From: Candidatus Uhrbacteria bacterium
GTDB taxonomy: Bacteria; Patescibacteriota; Patescibacteriia; 2-12-FULL-60-25
Direction of reading: 5' to 3'
Assembly (NCBI GenBank): GCA_020854265.1
Contig: JADZFU010000004.1
Span: forward strand, 248,001-312,000
DNA: 64,000 bases
The translations under genes and the position numbers were made by a program. Positions 28,842 to 36,192 of the stretch are shown piece by piece. The notes below the pieces were generated by a model that saw only the letters and a program-made list of their open reading frames with translations, was not told the DNA's origin and did not search any database. Position 1 is the stretch's first letter; every line of letters begins with the position of its first letter.

Positions 28842-29210
28842 ATGACCGGACGAAATACAAAAACGAAACGCGCATTACTCGCTGCGTTAAACTCATCCAA
28901 TATACCGATGAGCGTTTCGGAGTTGGTAAAAAAATTGCATGTAAATAAGACAACGATCTATCGCGAACTCGCCAGCTTTATCGAAGAGGGAAGCATATCC
29001 GAGGTGGATTTTTCCGACGGGCAGAAACGGTACGAGTTGACGCCAGACGGACATCACCATCATGCCGTCTGTATGGATTGCAAGGCTGTCGTTGAACTTG
29101 AAATCGAACCAATTATCAAAAAATTAGAACAAAACGTTATTAAACAGAGCGGATTCATGCTGCGTAAACATCAAATTGAGTTTTTTGGAGTGTGCCGGGA
29201 TTGCGCTTGA
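28842..29210 (+). CDS. Fur-family transcriptional regulator
   Basis: N-terminal winged helix (VNKTTIYRELASFIEEGSI), DGHHHHAVCMDC and C-terminal CRDC zinc-site motifs. Confidence 0.93.
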   Translation: MTGRNTKTKRALLAALNSSNIPMSVSELVKKLHVNKTTIYRELASFIEEGSISEVDFSDGQKRYELTPDGHHHHAVCMDCKAVVELEIEPIIKKLEQNVIKQSGFMLRKHQIEFFGVCRDCA

Positions 29211-29264
29211 CGCTAACCTATTTCTGGCGTAATGTTTTATCCCGTTCTTTCCCTCGGAGGGAAA

Positions 29265-29534
29265 ATGGCGATCACTCCAAAGATGGTCAAACAGCGCTTG
29301 CCGTTCGTTTGGAAGCTGTTCGAACAGCTCAGTACCCACATCGCCCAGTGCGATCCGGCTGTCATCTTCCTGCCATCGCATCTCGAAGCGCATGAGCTGG
29401 AGCAGATCAAGAGCGCGTTTTCCTGTCAGGAGACGCGTCTCGCGCTCGAATCCGCATTCGGCTTTCGTGCCGAGCTTTTTCCTGGCCACCGCGTGGCCGC
29501 GTATCACACGGAGCTTTTTCCGTGCGGGTGCTGA
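29265..29534 (+). CDS. Small hypothetical protein carrying one copy of a repeated ~80-aa module
   Basis: GGAGG SD; promoter TTGACG-17-TAATGT; ELEQIKSAFSCQETRLALESAFGFRAEL shared with downstream gene. Confidence 0.7.
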   Translation: MAITPKMVKQRLPFVWKLFEQLSTHIAQCDPAVIFLPSHLEAHELEQIKSAFSCQETRLALESAFGFRAELFPGHRVAAYHTELFPCGC

Positions 29535-29547
29535 TGCGCCTGAAATG

Positions 29548-29577
29548 AACCCCTTGTCCTACTCGGCAAGGGGTTTT
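29548..29577 (+). terminator. Hairpin terminator AACCCCTTG..CAAGGGGTTTT
   Basis: Inverted repeat plus T run. Confidence 0.8.
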
Positions 29578-29609
29578 AGTATGTATCGGCGTTCTTTGGA
29601 GGTCGAAAC

Positions 29610-30296
29610 ATGCATCCGTTGACGATTAGTCCGGTTGTTGCGCACGAAGTCATCCAGCGAGGAGAGATCGAGCCGGAGGAGTTTCGCCGCAATGTGCGGC
29701 ATTGGTTCCCCGCAGGCTGGTCCATCTGCAATGAGCTCAAGCGGCGCCATACGTCATTCCCGGCGCGGCTTCACATCGAGGTTTCCGTCGGCAAGAAGGC
29801 CGTACGCGAGGTCCGCAAGCTCATGAGCGCCGAGGCGATGCGTACCTGCGTCGAGGCCGCATTCGGACTCCGGTTCACCCTCGAGTCCGAGGACGTGATC
29901 GTGGCGTACGAGCCGTCGGATACGCCGACGCGCAATCTCCGGCGCATCAAGTCGGCGAAGGCGCTCGAGGCCGCCGAGGCCAAGGCCGCGGAGTGGCGCA
30001 AGGCGTATCCGAAAGGGTATGCACAGATCGAGCGCGCCGTGGACCAGCTCGGCGCCAAGAACGCGTTCGCCATCGATGATAGCGAGATCTCGGACGAGAT
30101 CCGCAAAGAAGTCGAGCTTCTGATGGCGATCGAATCCGCGCGTAGCGCGATCGAATCTATTTTCCGAGTGCGTTTCGTATTCCTGCTCCCGTGCCGCATC
30201 TGTATGGCGCGCGACGGATACGAAGACCGCATTCTCAAGTACACGCGGCCGGTGGAGCAGATCGAAACGATCAGCATCCATCCGTCCACTGACTGA
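29610..30296 (+). CDS. Hypothetical protein with two copies of the ~80-aa module
   Basis: GGAGGTCG SD; EVRKLMSAEAMRTCVEAAFGLRFTL and EVELLMAIESARSAIESIFRVRFVF repeats. Confidence 0.75.
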   Translation: MHPLTISPVVAHEVIQRGEIEPEEFRRNVRHWFPAGWSICNELKRRHTSFPARLHIEVSVGKKAVREVRKLMSAEAMRTCVEAAFGLRFTLESEDVIVAYEPSDTPTRNLRRIKSAKALEAAEAKAAEWRKAYPKGYAQIERAVDQLGAKNAFAIDDSEISDEIRKEVELLMAIESARSAIESIFRVRFVFLLPCRICMARDGYEDRILKYTRPVEQIETISIHPSTD

Positions 30297-30301
30297 CCTG
30301 A

Positions 30302-30329
30302 ACCCCTCTGCGTTCCGCAGAGGGGTTTC
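30302..30329 (+). terminator. Hairpin terminator AACCCCTCTGCG..CGCAGAGGGGTTT
   Basis: Perfect inverted repeat. Confidence 0.85.
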
Positions 30330-32727
30330 ATGTTTCTCGTTTGGCTGCGCGTACGGCAAACAGTTTTATCGTTTCCGTCATAATAAAATAACAAGCAACA
30401 ACCAAGAGAATGATACGCAGGTGGCTGCCTGAAGGCTGGACAAAACCGAGCGTGGTTGAAATGGAAGAGATCGGTATCAGAACGCATGCGACCGCGGCGA
30501 TGAGAGTGAGCCAGAACAAGAGGGGAGAGAGGGTGCGCGCTTTCCAAAATGGTAAACGCGTTCGAATAGAGAGAATAAGGACGAGCTCGGTCAAGACCGA
30601 ACCGATGAACCAGTTCGTGCGGAGGATTTCGATCGGCCCATTGCGGAATAAGGCAAAGAAGATGAAGTCGAATACGGTTGAAACGAGCCCGAGCATGATG
30701 GCGAGCAGAACAATTTCTCGGACATCGTATTTTTTCGGTTTGCGCAGCTCTTCCGGATCCACAGCATCAGTCGAGATGGCAATCATTGGAGCATCGGTAA
30801 GCAGGTTTACCAAAAGGATTTGCGCCGGCAAGAGCGGGATTTGTTCGATGAACAAAGTGGAGATGGCAATGGCGTAGAAATTTCCGAAATTGGAAGTGAG
30901 GGTCGCTTTTATGTAGGTGGCGGTATTTGCAAAGGTTTCGCGACCGAGACGGATACCGTTCATGATCACGGACAAGCTTTTATCGAGCAAAATAATATCC
31001 GCGGACTCGCGGGCAATATCCGAGGCATGCTGGACGACGAAGCCGACATTGGCTGCTGCCAGAGCAGGCGCATCATTGATTCCTTCGCCTAAAAATCCGA
31101 CATCATGGGTTTTTTGCAGACGTCGAATGATATCGTGTTTTTGTTCCGGTTTTACGCGGGCAAATACCGAACCGATTTTTACCGCCTCGTTTTTTTCATC
31201 CTGGTCCATAGCCTCGTATTCGGTGCCGGTATAGACGTGCCCATGCCCCTTGAGCAAACCGACCTCATGCCCGACTGCAGCGGCAACATCGGGTGCATCG
31301 CCGGTGAGCATGATGACGCGTACGCCGAGTCTTTCTGCCGTGCGGACGGCCTCGGCTGCATCGGCTTTGACCGGATCCTTATAGGCAATCAGTCCGACGA
31401 TTTCCAAACCGTTTTTTTCTAGTTCGTTGGTTATAACCGTTTCATTTGCGAGTGTTTTTGCGGCAATTGCCAAAATACGGCAGCCCTCGGCACCGCGTGC
31501 TTCGATCCATTCTTTATGGCTTTCATTTGTTCCCACAGCCTCCGGTGCTCCGCGTACTATTAAGATTCGCGTTCCATTCAGCTCGACGATAGCGCTATTG
31601 AGACGCCGCTCTGGATCAAAGGGACGTTCGGCAAGCAGTTTTGATTTGCGCACCGCGCGACGCTCAGGTGAGGATTGTGCATGATAGAGGGCTGAATCAA
31701 ATGGATTTTCCGGAAGCTCATCGCTCTCGATGAGGTCGCGGGATCCGAGCGAAGCATGCTGGATGACGGTGCGACGGTCGCCAAAGATATCGGCTACCGT
31801 CATTTTGTTCTCGGTCAAGGTGCCGGTTTTATCCGTGCACAAGACGTCGATGCTGCCCGCTGCCTCTACCGCCGACAATCGTCTGACAACGACATTTTGA
31901 CGTGCAAGCTTGAGCGCTCCATTGGACATCGAGAGAGACATGACGAGCGGCAGGGCTTCTGGAATGACGCTTACTGCAAGCGCGATGCTAAAAACAATTA
32001 ATTCGCCGAGATCGGCCCTTTCGCCTTTGATAGCAAGATTGGCAAGCAGAACTACAACCAGAGTTACTCCTACCATTTTTAAAATAAAGGTTGCGAAATT
32101 GCTGATACCTCGCTCAAACTCGCTTGGCCGCGGACTCTCGGTGGCGAGCGTTGCGGTTTTGCCGAGCGAAGTTTTTGCACCGGTGTCGGTGATCTCGGCC
32201 GTTGCTTGGCCTTGGACGATATGGGTTCCGGAAAATAGAGCATCATTGACCGATTTGGAAGCGGGCGCAGATTCGCCCGTCAAGATGCTTTCATCGACTT
32301 CAAGCGAATGCGTGATGCGGATCTCCGCATCTGCAGGGACGATGTCTCCAGATCCGAGCCGGATGATATCGCCAGCGACAAGCTCGCGGCTTGAGACTTT
32401 GCGCCATTCGCCGTCCCTCAGAACATGCGAGTAAGGACGCGTATACGCTTGAAGCATGTCGAGTGCTTTTTGCGAGCGCGCCTCTTGGACAAAACCAATG
32501 CCAATATTGATTACGACAAAGGCAAGTATCAAGCCGGCCTCGATGCTATTTCCAAGACCGAGAGAAAGAATGGCCGCGGCGACTAATAGCAGAACAAACG
32601 GATCCTTGACTTGGCGCAGTGCCAAGGCGAACCAGCGATTTCTGTGGCGCGGCAGTTCGTTGGCGCCATTTGCACGCAAGCGTTTTTCGGCTTCGGCTTG
32701 CGATAATCCGCGCGGAGCACTGTCCAT
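30328..32727 (-). CDS. Cation-transporting P-type ATPase (P2/Ca2+-Mg2+ type)
   Basis: TGESAPASKS, VLCTDKTGTLTENKMTV, MLTGDAPDVAAAVGHEVG, GEGINDAPALAAANVGF. Confidence 0.95.
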   Translation of the reverse strand: MDSAPRGLSQAEAEKRLRANGANELPRHRNRWFALALRQVKDPFVLLLVAAAILSLGLGNSIEAGLILAFVVINIGIGFVQEARSQKALDMLQAYTRPYSHVLRDGEWRKVSSRELVAGDIIRLGSGDIVPADAEIRITHSLEVDESILTGESAPASKSVNDALFSGTHIVQGQATAEITDTGAKTSLGKTATLATESPRPSEFERGISNFATFILKMVGVTLVVVLLANLAIKGERADLGELIVFSIALAVSVIPEALPLVMSLSMSNGALKLARQNVVVRRLSAVEAAGSIDVLCTDKTGTLTENKMTVADIFGDRRTVIQHASLGSRDLIESDELPENPFDSALYHAQSSPERRAVRKSKLLAERPFDPERRLNSAIVELNGTRILIVRGAPEAVGTNESHKEWIEARGAEGCRILAIAAKTLANETVITNELEKNGLEIVGLIAYKDPVKADAAEAVRTAERLGVRVIMLTGDAPDVAAAVGHEVGLLKGHGHVYTGTEYEAMDQDEKNEAVKIGSVFARVKPEQKHDIIRRLQKTHDVGFLGEGINDAPALAAANVGFVVQHASDIARESADIILLDKSLSVIMNGIRLGRETFANTATYIKATLTSNFGNFYAIAISTLFIEQIPLLPAQILLVNLLTDAPMIAISTDAVDPEELRKPKKYDVREIVLLAIMLGLVSTVFDFIFFALFRNGPIEILRTNWFIGSVLTELVLILSIRTRLPFWKARTLSPLLFWLTLIAAVACVLIPISSISTTLGFVQPSGSHLRIILLVVACYFIMTETIKLFAVRAAKRET

Positions 32728-32765
32728 ATTGGCTACAGGATAGCATGGTAGAATGGAAAAATCGT

Positions 32766-33611
32766 ATGAAGCGGTTTACTTGCGAACAAGCACGGGATTA
32801 TCTCGACTCCGCCAAAGCGGAATTGGATTTATTTAAACAGAGAGTCGAACAATTCCGACAGACCGGAGATATCGATGTTCAAGGATTATGCGAGATCCGA
32901 AAAGAATTTTTACAAGAAGCGGTAGACGAATTGATGGAGGGAATGCGGATCTGCAAATTGGAACGTGCGAAAGAGATTTTGGGAGAAGAATATGTGCTTG
33001 GCTTACCGCCTCTCAAGAATCAGTTTGTTCCGTTTTCAGAATCGCAATTAAAAATTTTCCATGAAGAGAATGAAACAGATGCTAGACGCAAAACAGTTTT
33101 GGTTGAGTTTGAATCGTTTACCGATGAAGCGATCGAGGAGATCAATAAGATGTTGAACCCAAAGACGGAGCTCCCTCCGCTCAAGTCCGGCTGGCGATTG
33201 ATGCAGACTGACGTATTGCCTCAAAGCGCCGGTTCGGCGGGAGACGGATTAGAGCTGTATACGCATCAGATAGAGATCATGCGCAGATACGAGAAAGAAA
33301 AAAAATTGACGGAGTTCTCCATCCGCCACGCTAGCCCGCATGAAGTGCTCTTTCTACAATATGCCAAAAAGGATAATGAAGGACGGCAACCGATTTTGAA
33401 TCAGCGGGGCTATAATTTGCTGACCGATATCCAGGGCGATGACGGAGGGGTGGTCGTCATGAGAGTCGCTGATTCCGCTGCGCAGAGCGATCTGGTACTA
33501 GACTATATTCCGAGACATAGCCGGTTTTCGAGGATCGGCTGTTTGGCCGTGATCGAGCCGGATGCTGAAGCAAAACCTCCGAAAAGGATGATTGATGTAG
33601 CCGGTATTTAA
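32766..33611 (+). CDS. Hypothetical protein with N-terminal helical domain
   Basis: MKRFTCEQARDYLDSAKAELDLFKQRVEQFRQTGDIDVQ...; TAGAAT box upstream; immediately precedes the VWA/protease gene. Confidence 0.7.
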   Translation: MKRFTCEQARDYLDSAKAELDLFKQRVEQFRQTGDIDVQGLCEIRKEFLQEAVDELMEGMRICKLERAKEILGEEYVLGLPPLKNQFVPFSESQLKIFHEENETDARRKTVLVEFESFTDEAIEEINKMLNPKTELPPLKSGWRLMQTDVLPQSAGSAGDGLELYTHQIEIMRRYEKEKKLTEFSIRHASPHEVLFLQYAKKDNEGRQPILNQRGYNLLTDIQGDDGGVVVMRVADSAAQSDLVLDYIPRHSRFSRIGCLAVIEPDAEAKPPKRMIDVAGI

Positions 33612-33630
33612 TCTATGTTAGAATAGGGAC

Positions 33631-35781
33631 ATGCCGCCAAAGTTGGGGGAGCGTTTATTGATGACGTCGCACAATGTCGGTGCGGGCGACAAGGATATTG
33701 TCGTTCCAGAAAAAAAAGAAAAAACCCCGATCACGAAAGAGCTGTTCGAAGAGTATAAAAACTCCCTCCAAAAGATGCTCGATAAAAATCGGGGACTGCT
33801 TGAAGCGTTTTCCGGCGACGTTTCGCTCGAGTTTATCGTTGCAGACAAGTACGCCATCGATTTTGAGAGTGGCAAAGTCTATCTTGATGCCACAACTTTG
33901 CATGAGCGCAAAGAAACCGAGGAGCAGGCGCTCTGGTCGGTCCTGCACGAGCTTTCGCATTTTTTGGATTATGTAGAAGACAAGAAAGGAATATTGGACA
34001 ATTTCAAGCATATCCAGCGCAAGGCAAAAAAAATCGCGCCGAAAATAGAAAGGAAGGTAGTGGAAGCATTCGGCGAGTCGCATCCGGAGCTTGTCGAATC
34101 CATCAAAAAGAAGCAGCCGAGCGGCAGCAAAACATTAGAGCCGATGAGTTGGGCAGAGCAGGCCGGCTACAAGATGTACCACACATTTTATAATTGTCTC
34201 GACGATATCCACGTAAATGCACGCCTGACTTGGAAAGCCCAGCGTTATCGTCCGGAGGCAGAAGGCGGACAGGCAGTAAAAACGCTGTATCGCGACACGC
34301 TGTTTCCCGGCAATGATTATGCGGAGCATCCCAAGCATATGCAGATGCCGTACAAGCTGCTGCGCGAATCAATGGTGCCGGACCAAAACGTTATTTTAAC
34401 CGAGCGCGTATTTCAGGAATTTGAAAACAAGATTCCGCTCATGGGCAAATCGCTTACCCCGAAAGAATGGGCGAACGAGATTTTGATTCCGGGAGTTAAA
34501 AAAGACAAGCGCACCGGCAAGAGCCAAATCAAACAAGTATCCGCCTCGGCGCGTAATGCCGTGATTCGTCAAACATTGGAACCGGTGTTTGACCGGCTTT
34601 TGTTGGAGGATTTGGAAGAGTGGGAGCCAAAATTGCCCGCCCCTCCAAATGAAGGAATGGAGCAGGGAGCGTCCGGGATGCCGCAGATGCCATGGGAAAA
34701 AGAATACAAAGAGTTTACGAACATGTCGCCCGATCAGGCGCCGGAAGGTTTTTATGAAGATTTGGCCGAGCAGGTAATCGAGATGAAAGAAGAACAAAAA
34801 AACGAGGAAGAAAAGAAGAATGAATCCCAAGGCAAAACGCCGGTGCAGCGCGCACAGGAGCTCAAAGACGCGGCAGACCGCGAATGGTGCAGGAAAAACG
34901 ATTTAACACTTGAACAGTTCCGCGAATACGAACAGCTCGAGAAAAAGATAGAACCGTATCTAGATGAGCTCTCCAATTTATGGACCAAGATTTTACGCGG
35001 ACTGCGGATTGAGCAGGGGAGACGCATGGAAGGCTATTTCCAAACAGGAGAGCTGGACGTCGAAAAAGTCGTAGAAGAATGGCCGAAAATCGAACAGGCG
35101 AAATTTGACGAAGTGCGGGTAATGGAGCGGCAATTGCCGAAAGAAATTCTCATCCGTAAACCCGAAGAAATCCGGATCAGGCTTTTGGGCGACAATTCCG
35201 GCTCAATGAATGGAGAGCGTATCGAGATGTTAAAACAGGTTGCCACGCTCATTTTGTCTTCGGTGCGCGAGTTTAATGCGCGTATGGCATGGCAGTCGAG
35301 CGAAGGGGATGTGGTGACAGCTAAATCACAAGTCGTGCTTTACGGCCATGACCATGTGGTTGCCAAACCGCTCGAGGCCGCAAACGGCGATCAAGAAAGC
35401 GTGGATATGCGCAAAGCCGTAACCGCCTGCAATGCCTCCGGAAATGACACGCTCGACGCGCTTGCCTTACATGAGGTTTGGAAAACCATTAATACTCCGG
35501 AAGAGCAGGAGCGTATCAAATCGGGCAAAGTGATTGATATCATGTTCGAGATTACTGATGGAGGCACAGGAACGCTCCATCAGAGTATGCAAATAATTAA
35601 AAAGCTTAAAGAAGCCGGTGTTATTACGAAAGCATTCCAGGTCGGGACGGCGCACGAAGGAGAGAAGAAAGTTTTTAATACAGAATGGAAAGAAGATGGA
35701 AAAATCGTTGGAAAGGACTTGTCCAAAGTCGTGCCTGCGATTGCCGAAATGCTTGAAAAAATTATTGGTGAAAAGTTTTGA
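33631..35781 (+). CDS. HExxH metallopeptidase-like + VWA domain protein
   Basis: WSVLHELSHFLDYVED (HExxH, 33946-33960) with downstream NCLDDIHVNARL; C-terminal VWA with MIDAS GDNSGSMNGERIEML, T in ASGNDTLDAL, and EITDGG. Confidence 0.85.
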   Translation: MPPKLGERLLMTSHNVGAGDKDIVVPEKKEKTPITKELFEEYKNSLQKMLDKNRGLLEAFSGDVSLEFIVADKYAIDFESGKVYLDATTLHERKETEEQALWSVLHELSHFLDYVEDKKGILDNFKHIQRKAKKIAPKIERKVVEAFGESHPELVESIKKKQPSGSKTLEPMSWAEQAGYKMYHTFYNCLDDIHVNARLTWKAQRYRPEAEGGQAVKTLYRDTLFPGNDYAEHPKHMQMPYKLLRESMVPDQNVILTERVFQEFENKIPLMGKSLTPKEWANEILIPGVKKDKRTGKSQIKQVSASARNAVIRQTLEPVFDRLLLEDLEEWEPKLPAPPNEGMEQGASGMPQMPWEKEYKEFTNMSPDQAPEGFYEDLAEQVIEMKEEQKNEEEKKNESQGKTPVQRAQELKDAADREWCRKNDLTLEQFREYEQLEKKIEPYLDELSNLWTKILRGLRIEQGRRMEGYFQTGELDVEKVVEEWPKIEQAKFDEVRVMERQLPKEILIRKPEEIRIRLLGDNSGSMNGERIEMLKQVATLILSSVREFNARMAWQSSEGDVVTAKSQVVLYGHDHVVAKPLEAANGDQESVDMRKAVTACNASGNDTLDALALHEVWKTINTPEEQERIKSGKVIDIMFEITDGGTGTLHQSMQIIKKLKEAGVITKAFQVGTAHEGEKKVFNTEWKEDGKIVGKDLSKVVPAIAEMLEKIIGEKF

Positions 35782-35786
35782 GGAAT

Positions 35787-36066
35787 AAAAAAACCCCCTC
35801 GACATCACACCCGCGAATTGGAGATACCTATTGTTGAACTTTTCGAGATATTGCTATCTCTATCCGAGTGGGTACGGAAGGCTTCGAACAACGGTTGTCT
35901 CAAATTCTTTCAGATGTTTATCAAGGGGGATATCACGCCCAGTGAAGAGCGTGGCCGGCACAGCCTGGCCGACTTAGGTGCCATCCCCATTGCTGGATCA
36001 GGCGATTCAGAGCAGGTTTTTGTCAATGAGTGCAATCGTTATCGGAATTTCACCTCCGACACGATG
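35787..36066 (-). ncRNA. Candidate structured non-coding RNA
   Basis: Minus-strand promoter TTGACA(36100-36095)-17-TATACT(36077-36072); three-way-junction-like helices; GAGATA-GCAA-TATCTC hairpin; ends in CCCCC/A7 (T-run on minus strand). Confidence 0.55.
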
Positions 36067-36071
36067 ATTGA

Positions 36072-36100
36072 AGTATAGCATAAAATGACCTTTTTGTCAA
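36072..36100 (-). promoter_or_regulatory. Near-consensus sigma70-type promoter TTGACA-N17-TATACT with TGC extended -10
   Basis: Direct match on minus strand in the 411-bp gap. Confidence 0.7.
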
Positions 36101-36192
36101 TAAAATATTGCTTTTATATTAGCCAAAATTATCAACACCTGTTCTGCTAGGTTGCGAGGTTTTTATGTGGTATTATTCGGACATATTTTCCT

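Noticed and set aside
35787-36066. RNase P RNA, tmRNA, SRP RNA or 6S RNA identity for the gap RNA
   Set aside because: Could not find GAGGAAAGUCC/ACAGAA (RNase P), a tRNA-like end or tag ORF (tmRNA), GGAAGGAAGCA-type SRP loop, or a long 6S hairpin. Only an Infernal scan can exclude these definitively.
35818-36078. 86-aa + strand ORF in the gap between VWA and AAA genes
   Set aside because: No SD or -10 near its start; the region has a strong minus-strand promoter and strand-specific G-U pairing favouring a minus-strand RNA. Kept as a possible refutation of the ncRNA call.
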